A stretch of 64,000 nucleotides of DNA, from the NCBI RefSeq assembly GCF_018780565.1, contig NZ_JADMJN010000009.1:98921-162920 (forward strand), in the 5' to 3' direction. Made by a program: the position numbers and the translations under genes. The notes under the pieces are model-generated. The model was not told the DNA's origin. It searched no databases and saw only the letters and a list, made by a program, of their open reading frames with translations. This stretch comes from Rhodoferax sp. GTDB taxonomy: Bacteria > Pseudomonadota > Gammaproteobacteria > Burkholderiales > Burkholderiaceae_C. The first letter of the stretch is position 1; every line of letters starts with the position of its first letter. Of this stretch, positions 19,906-29,181 are shown piece by piece.

Positions 19906-20883
19906 TCAATACCCGCGATCCACCCTGCTATCGAGCGTGTCACGAATTTTTTCGAGCCGGTCGCGCCACGCACGTCGCTCATCCGGTGGCAAGCCCTGCA
20001 AAACCAAAAATTTGGCCAAGACGGGGTCGTCCTCAGTCCAATAGTCATCCCGCACCCCGATCTCCAGTTCCGCCCCCAGGGCCGTGATGGTGGCGCCGCG
20101 CAAGGTCGTGTGAATGGTGCGCTTGTTGGCGTGCAGGGTAATGCGCCCATCGTCACAGAAGTCAATGAACCAGACCACCCGGCCCTTGTCATCGGTACTG
20201 ACGTCGCTGAAACTCCCACTGAAGCCGGCCGCCTTGCGCCACATTTCAATCTGCACGGCCATGTCGACAGGTTCGCCGTCGCCCTGCGCCGCCAACTGCT
20301 TTGCCAGCGCGGCTTTGGCCGCCTCTTCTTCTTTGCGCACTTCCTCCGCGTGATCCTGCTGCAAACGAGTGGTGATTTTCTCTGCCCAGATATCTACGCG
20401 GTTGGCAAAACTCTGAAAACCTGCCGCCACCGGCACCGGCACCTGATCAATGGTCAGCACGGACACATGGCCGCCGGTCCGTTTGTTCACGGTGTTGGTC
20501 AATTCATCGGACGCAGTGAAGGTGATGGTGCAAAACCCGGTTGGAACTGGCGCGCTTTGCCCCTCGGCCTTGACAGATCCACGCGCCACGTCAATCTGCA
20601 ACCCCGCCGCAGGCAAAGTTGCATCCAGCGGCCCATGCTGCATCTTTTGCGCTCCACCAGCCAACGGCGTGCGGGCCAATTGACAGGCTTCGGCATGCAC
20701 CTTGATCTGCTTGGCAGACTGCTGCATCTCGACGAAAAATCCATTCGCCTCAAACCGGAGACACCCCGGCAATTCCACCACCCGGGTTCGAAGCAGCCGC
20801 GCTTGTTGCTCCTGGTACACGTACCACGCAACGCCGAACGCGGCGACAACGCCCAAGATCAGGAATAAGGTTTGACTTTCCAT
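19906..20883 (-). CDS. Hypothetical membrane-anchored protein
   Basis: I do not recognise this 325-residue protein. It starts with one hydrophobic helix (about 5-24: [18 protein letters not shown]), then a soluble part predicted to face the periplasm if the helix is an uncleaved anchor. A charged coiled-coil-like segment (about 165-190, [20 protein letters not shown]) precedes a C-terminal domain with [13 protein letters not shown]. The start at 20883 gives MESQTLF; six further codons are open upstream. It converges on crcB and is followed upstream by the acyl-CoA ligase on the same strand, 79 bp away. Confidence 0.7.
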   Translation of the reverse strand: MESQTLFLILGVVAAFGVAWYVYQEQQARLLRTRVVELPGCLRFEANGFFVEMQQSAKQIKVHAEACQLARTPLAGGAQKMQHGPLDATLPAAGLQIDVARGSVKAEGQSAPVPTGFCTITFTASDELTNTVNKRTGGHVSVLTIDQVPVPVAAGFQSFANRVDIWAEKITTRLQQDHAEEVRKEEEAAKAALAKQLAAQGDGEPVDMAVQIEMWRKAAGFSGSFSDVSTDDKGRVVWFIDFCDDGRITLHANKRTIHTTLRGATITALGAELEIGVRDDYWTEDDPVLAKFLVLQGLPPDERRAWRDRLEKIRDTLDSRVDRGY

Positions 20884-20962
20884 GGGTCTGCAGCCTTTCA
20901 AAAGCTGTGATTATTCAACCATTTTCGAACGCGCCGTCATTGTTTTTACAACGATGCAGCCA

Positions 20963-22585
20963 TCAACTAAACACGCCCCCATACTCCTTGCGCAAATCCG
21001 CCTTCTGCACCTTGCCGGTTCCGCCGACTGGCAGCGCGTCCAGGAACACCACATCGTCCGGCACCCACCACTTGGCGACGCGCTCGGTAAGGAAGGCCAG
21101 AATTTCTTCGCGCTCAACCGTTTGGCCCGGTTTGCGCACAATGAACAGCAGGGGACGCTCGTCCCATTTGGGATGCTTGACACCGATAACGGCGGCGTTG
21201 GCCACGGCGGGGTGGCCCATGGCGGCGTTTTCCAGATCGATGGAGCTGATCCATTCACCGCCGGTCTTGATGACGTCTTTGGCCCGGTCCCGGATCTGCA
21301 TGATGCCTGAAGGCTCGATGGTGGCAATGTCGCCGGTGGGAAACCAGCCATCCACCAGCGGTGAACTTTCACCCTTGTAGTAGCCGGTCAGAATCCAGTG
21401 CCCGCGCACCATCAGCTCACCTTGCGCGACACCATCGCGCGGCAAGGTGGCGCCGTTCTCGTCCACGATCTTGATCTCGATGCCATAGACCGACTTGCCT
21501 TGTTTGGCGATGATGGCATGCTGCTCAGCGGCGGGCAAATTCATTTGCGTGGCGCTGATGCATCCGATGGTGGCAACAGCGGTGGTTTCGGTCATACCCC
21601 AGCCATGGCGGACTTCCACGTCGTAGTTGTCGGCAAACTTGGAGATCAGCGCAGCGGGCATGGCCGAACCGCCCACACCGGTGCGGCGCATGGTGGAGAA
21701 GCGCAAGCCGTTTTGCTCCACGTGCTGCAGCAAGGACAGCCAAATGGTGGGCACACCGGCGCTGACGGTTACCTTCTCGGCCTCCATCAGTTCATACAGG
21801 CTCGCACCGTCCAGACGGGGCCCTGGCAGAACCAGCTTGGCGCCACTCATGGGCGCCGCGTAGGGCAGGCACCAGGCGTTGATGTGGAACATGGGCACCA
21901 CGGGCAGAATCGTTTCCTTGGGCGACAGCGACACGGAACCGGGCATGGAAGCTGACATGGCGCTCAGGACGATAGCCCGCTGTGAATACAGCACACCCTT
22001 GGGGTTGCCGGTGGTACCTGAGGTGTAGCACAGGGCTGCACCGCTACGCTCGTCAAACTGGGGCCAGACAAATTGCTCGCTATGCGGGGCAATGAGGTCT
22101 TCATAGCACAGCACATTGGCCACGCCCTCGATGACGGGCATGTTGGCAGCCTCGCTCATGCAGATCCAGGCATTGACCTTGGGGCAGTGCGCAGCCACAG
22201 CCTTGACCAGCGGGGCAAAGGTGCTGTCAAACAAAACCACACTGTCTTCGGCATGGTTGATGATGTAGATCAGTTGCTGTGGGTGCAACCGGGGGTTGCA
22301 GGTGTGCATGACCATGCCGCTACCCGACACGGCGTAGTAGGCCTCCAGGTGGCGGTGGTTGTTCCAGGCAATGGAGCCTACGGCCTTGCCGGGCTCCAGG
22401 CCCAGCTGCTTGAGCGCATTGGCCAGCTTGCGGGCACGGGCTGCGCACTGGGCGTAGGTGTAGCGGAAAAGCGGGCCGTGGGTCTCGCGGGAAACGACTT
22501 CAACATCGCCGAACTGGGCAGCGCCATGTTCGATGACATCAGAAACAAGAAGGGGGCGGTCCATCATGAGGCCGGGTTGCAGCAT
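20963..22585 (-). CDS. Acyl-CoA synthetase (AMP-forming, long-chain-fatty-acid type)
   Basis: The product activates a carboxylic acid to its CoA thioester through an acyl-AMP. The 540-residue protein has the P-loop [15 protein letters not shown] (about 185-200), the GWGMTET motif, [10 protein letters not shown] (A7), [15 protein letters not shown] (A8) and the catalytic lysine region [13 protein letters not shown] near the C-terminus. It lies 63 bp downstream of the aldehyde oxidoreductase cluster on the same strand. That enzyme makes or uses carboxylic acids, so joint function (aldehyde to acid to CoA ester) is plausible but inferred. Confidence 0.9.
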   Translation of the reverse strand: MLQPGLMMDRPLLVSDVIEHGAAQFGDVEVVSRETHGPLFRYTYAQCAARARKLANALKQLGLEPGKAVGSIAWNNHRHLEAYYAVSGSGMVMHTCNPRLHPQQLIYIINHAEDSVVLFDSTFAPLVKAVAAHCPKVNAWICMSEAANMPVIEGVANVLCYEDLIAPHSEQFVWPQFDERSGAALCYTSGTTGNPKGVLYSQRAIVLSAMSASMPGSVSLSPKETILPVVPMFHINAWCLPYAAPMSGAKLVLPGPRLDGASLYELMEAEKVTVSAGVPTIWLSLLQHVEQNGLRFSTMRRTGVGGSAMPAALISKFADNYDVEVRHGWGMTETTAVATIGCISATQMNLPAAEQHAIIAKQGKSVYGIEIKIVDENGATLPRDGVAQGELMVRGHWILTGYYKGESSPLVDGWFPTGDIATIEPSGIMQIRDRAKDVIKTGGEWISSIDLENAAMGHPAVANAAVIGVKHPKWDERPLLFIVRKPGQTVEREEILAFLTERVAKWWVPDDVVFLDALPVGGTGKVQKADLRKEYGGVFS

Positions 22586-22648
22586 AGGAAAAAAGTCTCC
22601 GAACTAAAGGTTGAAAATGAAATAGAAAATTGGACGGGGCGCGTGAAA

Positions 22649-22948
22649 TCAGCCGCCACCACGGTGCATATAGAGATCAAAACGCTTCATGAACAGGTAG
22701 CGCTGGGCGTCGTCCAGACCTTTGAAGCGAAAACTTACCAAGAGACGCGGGATGCTGGCCAGGGCAATGATCCGGGGCGCGGCAATTTGCCAACTCAGGG
22801 CCAGTTGCCCGGCACCGATTTGAACAGTGACCGCCTGTGCCACCAATTGATGGGGATGGTCGCCAATGGCGTTGGGCAGCCAGCGAAGCCACTCACGCTC
22901 GGTGCAACCCATTTCACGGTCAAAGTTGTCAGCGTAGAAGGCTTGCAT
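22649..22948 (-). CDS. Hypothetical 99-residue protein of the aldehyde oxidoreductase operon
   Basis: I cannot name a family. The protein begins MQAFYADNFDREMGC, contains CTEREWLRWLPNAIG, and ends MKRFDLYMHRGGG, a C-terminal Gly-Gly-Gly. Its ATG directly abuts the stop of the MoaD/ThiS-like gene (22949), so the two are almost certainly translated together. The alternating hydrophobic pattern in the middle (LALSWQIAAPRIIALASIPRL) could be a beta-barrel core rather than membrane. A role in assembly of the tungsten cofactor or enzyme is inferred only from position. Confidence 0.65.
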   Translation of the reverse strand: MQAFYADNFDREMGCTEREWLRWLPNAIGDHPHQLVAQAVTVQIGAGQLALSWQIAAPRIIALASIPRLLVSFRFKGLDDAQRYLFMKRFDLYMHRGGG

Positions 22949-23203
22949 TCAGCCGCCCGCAATCGGAGGCCAGATGGCCAGCACGTCGCCCTCCACCAAG
23001 GTCTGGGTCAAACGCTTTTCAGGTTCGACGTATTTGCCGTTGACCAGCACCAGATGCACCAGCTTCGGGGGCAAGCCATAGGGCGCAATGATCTGGCTGA
23101 TGCTGGCATCCGGTGCAATGTCAAGCTCCAGCACGTTGGTGTAACGTGCTTCGGCTGGCAAATAGTCCGTAAGAGAGGCAAACAGCTTGAAAGTAATCTT
23201 CAT
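22949..23203 (-). CDS. MoaD/ThiS-family sulfur-carrier-like protein
   Basis: An 84-residue beta-grasp protein: MKITFKLFASLTDYLP at the start, LVNGKYVEPEKRL, DVLAIWPPIAGG at the end. The terminal Gly-Gly is the site that MoaD/ThiS proteins use as a thiocarboxylate sulfur donor. In the aldehyde oxidoreductase operon it most likely helps build the pterin dithiolene of the tungsten cofactor. It lies between the FAD subunit gene (12 bp gap) and the 99-residue protein. Confidence 0.85.
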   Translation of the reverse strand: MKITFKLFASLTDYLPAEARYTNVLELDIAPDASISQIIAPYGLPPKLVHLVLVNGKYVEPEKRLTQTLVEGDVLAIWPPIAGG

Positions 23204-23215
23204 TCGCGGCGAATT

Positions 23216-24511
23216 TTACCGCCGACGCGCGTCCTGGGCGCCAGACCAGTTACTTTGACCCTGGGCACTCGCAAGATAAGCATCCATCAATTTGGTCGGG
23301 TCGTTCTTCAGGATATCCTTCCAGGCACCCAGCTTGACCTGACCTTCGACCAGGCCGCGCATCACGCCCACGTGCTCGGTCCAGCCCACGCTGTTGCAGC
23401 CCACGAGCACATCTTCCTTGAACTGCAGGCTCAGGTGCCGACCGGCGGGTACGTCGGTGAGCTCCACATGCTCGCCACCAGGGACGCCCTGCCAGTCACC
23501 AAAGCTGGTCGAGATCAAGCCCAGTGTGTCCAGCACGTTGATTTGCGTAACCCCTTTGAGCTCGGCAGTCGGCGCCGCGCCACGCGCAAAGGCCACCATG
23601 TTCAGCGCCGCCACTCGGGCCTGTTCGGCGGCGTTGGGCTGGATCGCGCTGACGATGGTTTTGCCACTGACCTTGTCAAAAGCCTCGCAGCAGTCACCTG
23701 CGGCATAGATGCCGGGCACATTGGTTTGCAGGTGCTCGTCGGTCAGCACGCCCAGCAGGCAGGTGATGCCGGAGTTCTCCAGAAAACCAATGGCAGGCTT
23801 GACGCCGGCGGCACTGATCACCAGATCGGCGGCCACATGCTGGCCGTTGCTCAGGCGCACATCCAAAGGTGCACCTGCATGGATCGTCTCGACCCGGGTG
23901 CCTGTGAACACCTGCACGCCCTTGGCTTCGCACCAGTCGCGAATCATGCCGCCGGCGGTAGGCCCCATCATGCGCGGTACCATGCGGTCGCCCATCTCAA
24001 CCACGCTCAGATGCACTCCGCGTGCCGCCAGTGCTTCCATGATGATGCAGCCAATGAAACCGGCACCCAGTTGCAGCACGCGCGCGCCCTTGGTGGCCAG
24101 CGCCATGATGGCGCGAGCATCTTCGAGGGTCCAGCAGGAATGCACCCCGGCCGTGTCAATGCCCGGAATTGGCGGGCGCACCGGACGCGAGCCGGTGGCG
24201 ATCAGCAGCGTGTCAAATGCGATTGAATCGCCCTTGTCAAGTGCTATTTTTTTTGCAGCCAAATCAACCCGTTTGACCAGGGCCTGAACCACATTGACCT
24301 GCAAATCCGGGAAGTGCGACGGGCTCTTGCGCAAATAGGTGCCGCGCTCGTCCACGTTGCCGATCAGCAGGTAGGGAATCGCCATGCGGGAGTATGGCGG
24401 CTCGCGCTCATCGCTCACGATGGTGATGGTGTCACGCGGTGCGTGTTTACGAATGGTTTCAGCGGCGATAACGCCGGCAGGGCCGGCACCGAGGATGACG
24501 TGATGGGTCAT
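23216..24511 (-). CDS. aorC: FAD/NAD(P)-binding subunit of aldehyde oxidoreductase complex (AorC-like)
   Basis: The 431-residue protein is a two-dinucleotide-binding-domain flavoprotein: FAD loop ILGAGPAGVIAAE at the N-terminus, ATGSRPVRPP, NAD loop LQLGAGFIGCIIMEALAARG about residue 150, and the second FAD motif IYAAGDCCEAFD. In the Aromatoleum aldehyde oxidoreductase a subunit of this kind passes electrons from the Fe-S clusters to NAD+. Its place between the tungsten subunit and the MoaD-like protein matches that arrangement. The ATG at 24511 has GGAG upstream; ten more codons are open but unlikely. It contains one AT-rich GCTA island (24243-24259). Confidence 0.85.
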   Translation of the reverse strand: MTHHVILGAGPAGVIAAETIRKHAPRDTITIVSDEREPPYSRMAIPYLLIGNVDERGTYLRKSPSHFPDLQVNVVQALVKRVDLAAKKIALDKGDSIAFDTLLIATGSRPVRPPIPGIDTAGVHSCWTLEDARAIMALATKGARVLQLGAGFIGCIIMEALAARGVHLSVVEMGDRMVPRMMGPTAGGMIRDWCEAKGVQVFTGTRVETIHAGAPLDVRLSNGQHVAADLVISAAGVKPAIGFLENSGITCLLGVLTDEHLQTNVPGIYAAGDCCEAFDKVSGKTIVSAIQPNAAEQARVAALNMVAFARGAAPTAELKGVTQINVLDTLGLISTSFGDWQGVPGGEHVELTDVPAGRHLSLQFKEDVLVGCNSVGWTEHVGVMRGLVEGQVKLGAWKDILKNDPTKLMDAYLASAQGQSNWSGAQDARRR

Positions 24512-24584
24512 GTTGATTTCTCCAAAAAGAAAAGCGGCCACCGGGGACCGCTAGTTCATTGTTTGCGCAGACTGCCGCTGGCGC

Positions 24585-26432
24585 TTACAGCCCCAGACGG
24601 GTCTTGGTGGCCGCGGTGGGGCGGCCTTCCGTGTCCCAGCCGCGCGCTGCGTAGTACTTGGGCATCATCTCGGCCAGCATGTTGACCTTGCCTTTGGAGG
24701 GGCCGGTTTTGCAGGCTTCGGTGAGCAGCCGCTTGGGTAGGCTGTCGTCCTTGGCGGTAAAGCCGGCGCGGTTGTTGAATTCGCGCTCCATGTTCCACAC
24801 GCGCTCACCGATTTTTTCCAGCTCCTCGGTGGTGTACTGGTCGCCACAAGCTGCCGAAATCTGCGGCGCCAGGTCGGCCAGGCCCCAGGCAAAGGTGGTG
24901 AACACGCACAGGCCGGACGAGTCAAACGCCGCAGTAGCATCCTGGAAGGCCTTGACCAGTTCGGGCTTGCCTTCGTGTTCGATCGGATCGGTCTTGACCG
25001 GAATGCCCAGTACTTCAGAAGCAATGGTGTAACCACGCAGATGGCAACCGCCCCGGTTGCTGGTAGCGTAGGCCAGGCCAATGCCCTGGATGGCGCGGCC
25101 GTCATAGGCCGGAAACTCCTGACCCTTGCTGGTCATGCTCAGGTCGGGTTGTCCATATTTGGCTGTCAGGCGCTTGGAGCCCTGACCGATTTCTTTGCCA
25201 AAGCCACGGCTGTAAATGGTTTCTTCCGTCAAAAACGCGAGTGCTTCGGCCGAGCCAAAAGGGGCTTCGATGCCAATCTGCTCCTTGGTCAGCACGCCCA
25301 TTTCGTACATTTCCATGACTGCGCCCACGGTGGCGCCAAAGCTGATGGGATCAATGCCTTCTTCGTTGCACAGCATGGTGGCATATTGCAACGCCTCCAG
25401 GTCTTTGACGCCGTTGGCCGCACCCAGTGCCCAGGCCGCTTCATACTCCAAGCCACCCGATGCGCCCCAGTATTGCGGCTTGTTGGCCACGGTGAAATGG
25501 CTCTCGTCCATCTTGCTGATGCGACCGCACGCAATGGTGCAGCCAAAACAGGCCTGGTTGGTCACCAACTGCTTCTTGCCATCGGTCTTGCGCGGCGTGG
25601 CCATGGCTTCGGCCGAGATGTCCTTGGCGCTTTCAAACGCGTTGTCGCGGTGGTTACGGGTGGGCAAGGCGCCCATCTCGTTGATGACGTTCATCAGCAC
25701 TTGAGTGCCATAGGCGGGCAGACCCTGGCCGGTCACGGCGTTCTCGGCAAGGATCTTCTTCTTCTCGGCAATCGCCTTCATGAAAGCCTTGGGATTGTGA
25801 ATGTTGCCCACGCCCTTGGTGCCGCGCACCGCAATCGCCTTGAGGTTCTTGCTGCCCATGACGGTGCCCACACCGGAGCGCCCGGCGGCGCGGTGCAAGT
25901 CGTTGACCACGCTGGCGTACAGCACGCCGTTCTCGCCGGCCTTGCCGATGCTGGAAACACGCGTCAAAGGGTCCTGCAGGCTCTTCTTGAGCATCTCTTC
26001 GGTTTGCCACACGCTCTTGCCCCACAGGTGGGCTGCGTCGCGCAACTCCGCGATATCGTCATTGACGTAGAGGTACACCGGTTTGGGACTCTTGCCTTCA
26101 AAAATCACCATGTCCCAGCCCGCCATCTTGAACTCGGCGCCCCAGTAGCCGCCCGAATTGGAGCAGGCGATGGTGCCAGTCAGCGGGCTCTTGGTGATCA
26201 CCGTGTAGCGGCCACCGGTGGAAGCCATGGTGCCGGTCAGCGGGCCGGTTGACCAGATGATCTTGTTGGCCGGCGACAGTGCGTCAACCTTGGCATCGAC
26301 CTCTTCCACCAGGTATTTGGAGCCCAGGCCACGCGAGCCGAGGTAGGCGCGCGCCCAATCCATATTGAGCGGCTCGGACTTGACGGTTCCTGCGGTCAAG
26401 TCAACGCGAAGAATTTTTCCTGCCCATGACAT
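24585..26432 (-). CDS. aorB: Tungsten-containing aldehyde:ferredoxin oxidoreductase subunit (AorB-like)
   Basis: The product oxidises aldehydes to acids (or reduces activated acids) at a W-bis-pterin centre. The 615-residue protein has the N-terminal AOR fold (GKILRVDLTAGTV, GPLTGTMAS, NSGGYWGAEFKMAGWD) and the four Fe-S ligands as C295, C298, C302 and C509 (CFGCTIAC and GLC), spaced as in archaeal AOR. GGCHLRGYT and RSGVGTVMGSKNLKAI are also family stretches. The ATG at 26432 starts MSWAGKILR with a GGAG box before it. The gene order ferredoxin, W subunit, flavoprotein matches the Aromatoleum-type complex. Such enzymes are usually linked to anaerobic or aromatic metabolism. Confidence 0.92.
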   Translation of the reverse strand: MSWAGKILRVDLTAGTVKSEPLNMDWARAYLGSRGLGSKYLVEEVDAKVDALSPANKIIWSTGPLTGTMASTGGRYTVITKSPLTGTIACSNSGGYWGAEFKMAGWDMVIFEGKSPKPVYLYVNDDIAELRDAAHLWGKSVWQTEEMLKKSLQDPLTRVSSIGKAGENGVLYASVVNDLHRAAGRSGVGTVMGSKNLKAIAVRGTKGVGNIHNPKAFMKAIAEKKKILAENAVTGQGLPAYGTQVLMNVINEMGALPTRNHRDNAFESAKDISAEAMATPRKTDGKKQLVTNQACFGCTIACGRISKMDESHFTVANKPQYWGASGGLEYEAAWALGAANGVKDLEALQYATMLCNEEGIDPISFGATVGAVMEMYEMGVLTKEQIGIEAPFGSAEALAFLTEETIYSRGFGKEIGQGSKRLTAKYGQPDLSMTSKGQEFPAYDGRAIQGIGLAYATSNRGGCHLRGYTIASEVLGIPVKTDPIEHEGKPELVKAFQDATAAFDSSGLCVFTTFAWGLADLAPQISAACGDQYTTEELEKIGERVWNMEREFNNRAGFTAKDDSLPKRLLTEACKTGPSKGKVNMLAEMMPKYYAARGWDTEGRPTAATKTRLGL

Positions 26433-26443
26433 GATGATTCTCC

Positions 26444-26920
26444 TTAAACAGCGGTAGGTTGGTTGCCGAGCTTGTCTGCCCACTGGGCCATCTTGCCCAG
26501 GCCGGTCCAGTTGGCGTCGATGAAGGTGATGGCACCGGTAGGGCAGGCCTCGGCACAGGCCGGCTCGCCGCCGCACAGGTCGCACTTTTGCACCTTGCCG
26601 GTTTCCTGCACGTAGTTGATGGTGCCAAACGGACAGGCAATGGTGCAGACCTTGCAGCCGACGCAGGTGGAATCGTTCACCACCTTGGCGCCGGTGAGCT
26701 TGTCCACGGTAATGGCCTCCACCGGGCAGGCATGCAGGCACCAGGCCTCATCGCACTGGGTGCAGGTGTAAGGCACTTTCTTGCCGGTATGGTGAAAATC
26801 AAATACCTTGATACGGGATTTGGCGGTGGCGAAGGTGCCGTAGTTTTCGAAAGAACAGGCCATTTCGCACTGCAGGCAGCCGGTGCACTTGTCTGGGTTG
26901 ATATGCAACACTTTTTGCAT
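26444..26920 (-). CDS. aorA: Four-cluster ferredoxin subunit of aldehyde oxidoreductase (AorA-like)
   Basis: The 158-residue protein has sixteen cysteines in four groups (CTGCLQCEMAC, CTQCDEAWCLHAC, CVGCKVCTIAC, CDLCGGEPACAEAC), enough for four [4Fe-4S] clusters, as in HydN/DmsB-type electron-transfer subunits. It should wire the tungsten subunit to the flavoprotein. The ATG has an AGGAG box 7 bases upstream. It is first in the operon and is separated by 11 bp from the tungsten subunit gene. Confidence 0.9.
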   Translation of the reverse strand: MQKVLHINPDKCTGCLQCEMACSFENYGTFATAKSRIKVFDFHHTGKKVPYTCTQCDEAWCLHACPVEAITVDKLTGAKVVNDSTCVGCKVCTIACPFGTINYVQETGKVQKCDLCGGEPACAEACPTGAITFIDANWTGLGKMAQWADKLGNQPTAV

Positions 26921-26963
26921 GTTTCTCTCCTGGTGGTAGCGGCAAGCAACCTATGCAATGCCT

Positions 26964-27033
26964 TGCCTATGAAATTGAATACATAGGCATTGTTGAACTT
27001 CCAGAGAGCAGCGCGCCTAGGGTTATCCCTAGT
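26964..27033. promoter_or_regulatory. Inverted repeats in the aor/regulator intergenic region
   Basis: Two palindromes sit between the divergent ferredoxin and regulator genes. The first is TGCCTATG (26964-26971) with CATAGGCA (26982-26989) and a 10-base spacer. The second is CTAGGG TTAT CCCTAG (27017-27032), centred 104 bp upstream of the ferredoxin start. A close relative of the second (GCCTAGGG....CCC.AGT) lies upstream of the second molybdo-enzyme operon at 53837-53855. They are good candidate operator sites; the binding protein is unknown, but the divergent GAF/Fis regulator is the first choice. Confidence 0.5.
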
Positions 27034-27136
27034 CAGGTATTCAACAGGGTCGGAAATTCTCAAATTGAAACACTGGGCAAAACCAGTGCTTGTGTACGAG
27101 AATTGCCGGAATCGTGAAACCGGCAAAGTGCAGACC

Positions 27137-28276
27137 ATGAGACAGATCCCATCCAATTCGCTTGCGACCAGTCAAGCCCCACGGCTGGCCAGCATTGAGC
27201 ACGCCCGTCGCGCCGTCATGCAAGACCACGTGGCACTGCCTGCGGGCTGGGTTGCCCCGTGGGTTGAGCGCTCATGGCAGCGTTGCATGAGCCTGGGGCT
27301 GCATCCGCAGGACGCGGTTGCGTTCGAGATGCTGTCTGTGCAACAGATGCGCCGCACGCATGATGCCAATCAACGCCTGGTTCAGACAGCCAAGCCAATT
27401 CTGGAAGGCTTGGGGCGCGCCATTGTGAACACGCGCTACTTTGCCATCCTCACCAACACCGATGGCGTGGTGGTGGACGTGAGCGGCGCCATCGACCGCT
27501 CCGACCCGAGGGCCAACCTCATCACACGCATCGGCACCGACCTGTCGGAAAGCAGCGTGGGCACCACGGCGATTGGCACCGCGCTTTCAGAACTACAGCC
27601 CGTGTGGCTGCACCGGGGCGAACACTTTTTTTCCAGCACCGCGCATTACAGCTGCGCGGGGGCTCCCCTTTTTGGCCCGGATGGCGCGTGCGTGGGCATG
27701 CTGGACCTGACCGGCATTGACGCAGTGGAGCGCCCGGAACTGAAGCATCTGGTCACGCAATCCGCCTGCAAGATTGAAAACGCCCTGGTGCTGGCGCAAG
27801 CGCACAGTCTGGTCGTGCGCCTGAACTGGCCAGGCAACGCCTTGGGCAGCGAGGCCGACGGCATTATTTGCCTGGATGCAGACGGCTGGATCACCGGAGC
27901 CAACCAGATTGCACGGCAGATGGTGCCCAACATGGCTGCGCCCGGACAGCAAAATGTGCATGTGAGCGAAGTGTTCGGCATCCCCTATCAGATGCTGTTT
28001 GATGCCGTGCGCCGTAGCGAGACCGTGCTTGAAATTCCGCTTTGGACCGGTCTGCGCCTGCAGGCAATGCCGATCGAGCGTTCGCGCGAAGAATTCGCGG
28101 TTCACGCCGACCCGCGCGCTAGCAACAGCTTGCCGCTGAAAGACATCGAAACCGCCCTGATTCGCAAGGCCGTCGACCAGGCCCGGGGCAATGTGGCCGA
28201 GGCTGCCCGCACACTGGGCATCAGCCGCGCCACGGTGTACCGCAAGCTGGGACAACAACGGCCGTCTACAAATTGA
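27137..28276 (+). CDS. GAF-domain transcriptional regulator with Fis-type HTH, no AAA+ domain
   Basis: The 379-residue protein resembles AcoR-type regulators at both ends. It has an N-terminal activator region (WVERSWQRCMSLGL), a GAF-like sensor domain (about 70-200, ISRIGTDLSESS-like stretch ITRIGTDLSESSVGTTAIG), a PAS-like middle (GIICLDADGWITGANQIAR), and a C-terminal Fis-type helix-turn-helix (ARGNVAEAARTLGISRATVY). The sigma-54-interacting AAA+ module (Walker A GESGTGKE, GAFTGA) is absent, so it should work without sigma-54. It is divergent from the aldehyde oxidoreductase genes and is probably their aldehyde- or acid-sensing regulator. The ATG at 27137 is chosen since the open stretch before it covers the palindromes. 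Confidence 0.82.
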   Translation: MRQIPSNSLATSQAPRLASIEHARRAVMQDHVALPAGWVAPWVERSWQRCMSLGLHPQDAVAFEMLSVQQMRRTHDANQRLVQTAKPILEGLGRAIVNTRYFAILTNTDGVVVDVSGAIDRSDPRANLITRIGTDLSESSVGTTAIGTALSELQPVWLHRGEHFFSSTAHYSCAGAPLFGPDGACVGMLDLTGIDAVERPELKHLVTQSACKIENALVLAQAHSLVVRLNWPGNALGSEADGIICLDADGWITGANQIARQMVPNMAAPGQQNVHVSEVFGIPYQMLFDAVRRSETVLEIPLWTGLRLQAMPIERSREEFAVHADPRASNSLPLKDIETALIRKAVDQARGNVAEAARTLGISRATVYRKLGQQRPSTN

Positions 28277-28303
28277 AGCGGCCGGCCGGCGGTTTGGCCA
28301 CCA

Positions 28304-29074
28304 TCAGACCAGGGCCAAAACCACGGCATTTTCATCAACGCAAGCCGTGACCTTGGCTCCAACACGCAGGCGATTCGGATGGTCGGTGAACCCGACCACT
28401 TGCAGGTCGCCGGGCAAGGTCATCACGACTTCATCACGCAGGGTGCCACGCGACAGGCGGGCGACACGGCCAGACAGCCGATTGACGTGCTCGCGCGCTA
28501 GCACCTGACCCGCGCAGACTCTCACCGCCGTGGCCTTGCACAGCACGAGCGCGGCCAGCCCAGGCTGCAAGGCCAGAAGCTCAGCGCTCTCGCGCGTGAT
28601 GGAGGAAGCGATTTCAACGGCGCCTGGCAGGCACATGACAACGCGCACCATTGGGTCCCCGGGCGCCTGCGCCTGAAGCTGAGTGACAACACACGGCAAA
28701 TGATTGCGCATGCTGGTGCGCAAGCCCGCACCCGCCAGGGCCTCTGCCGCCCCACCGCTGAAGCGGGCCAGCACATCACGGCGGGCGCTATCCATCTGGC
28801 GCGCAGCATCGAGAAGCTGCTCACCCGCCGCGGTCAGGCGCGCACCGCCACCGCCGGCTCCGCCGACGGCCCGATCCACCAGTGCCACGCCGGCCAGGTT
28901 GGTCAGGGTGTCCACCGCCTGCCACGCGGCCTTGTAGCTCACCCCGGAGTCACGCGCGGCTTGCGAAATGGAGCCGCTTTGCCCCACGAGACGCAGAATC
29001 TCAATGCGCTTGTCTGCGGGCGCATGGCCCAGCGCACCGGCATAGGAAACAGTCAGAGGGCTGATTTTTTTCAT
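28304..29074 (-). CDS. modE: Molybdate/tungstate-responsive regulator ModE
   Basis: The 256-residue protein has the ModE layout: an N-terminal LysR-like winged helix (RIEILRLVGQSGSISQAAR, then GVSYKAAWQAVDTL), with the Gly-rich GGAGGGGARLTAAG wing. It is followed by two MOP/TOBE repeats that bind the oxyanion (about 125-190 and 195-256; the C-terminal one holds VARLSRGTLRDEVVMTLPGD). It is transcribed divergently from modABC, with a perfect ModE-type palindrome between them, so it should repress uptake when molybdate or tungstate is plentiful. Confidence 0.93.
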   Translation of the reverse strand: MKKISPLTVSYAGALGHAPADKRIEILRLVGQSGSISQAARDSGVSYKAAWQAVDTLTNLAGVALVDRAVGGAGGGGARLTAAGEQLLDAARQMDSARRDVLARFSGGAAEALAGAGLRTSMRNHLPCVVTQLQAQAPGDPMVRVVMCLPGAVEIASSITRESAELLALQPGLAALVLCKATAVRVCAGQVLAREHVNRLSGRVARLSRGTLRDEVVMTLPGDLQVVGFTDHPNRLRVGAKVTACVDENAVVLALV

Positions 29075-29146
29075 GGAGAGATTGTGCGCTGGGCAGACTG
29101 CCCTGCTCCACCTGTTGGCACAAGGTCATCAGGCCCGGTGCTACAC

Positions 29147-29175
29147 TTTCGTTATTCAATTTTAGAATAACGAAA
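29147..29175. promoter_or_regulatory. ModE-binding palindrome overlapping the modA promoter
   Basis: TTTCGTTATTC (29147-29157), seven-base spacer, GAATAACGAAA (29165-29175): 11-bp perfect arms. The core CGTTAT...ATAACG matches the known E. coli ModE site. A -10-like TAGAAT (29163-29168) lies inside it, and the modA ATG is 7 bases beyond, so bound ModE would block the promoter. Confidence 0.85.
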
Positions 29176-29181
29176 TGAACC

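Noticed and set aside
22073..24226. Plus-strand open frame of 717 codons opposite the acyl-CoA ligase and aor genes
   Set aside because: It runs across four real minus-strand genes and has no recognisable domain.
26921..27136. Sigma-54 promoter for the aldehyde oxidoreductase operon
   Set aside because: No GG-N10-GC pair with proper flanks was found, and the local regulator lacks the AAA+ module.
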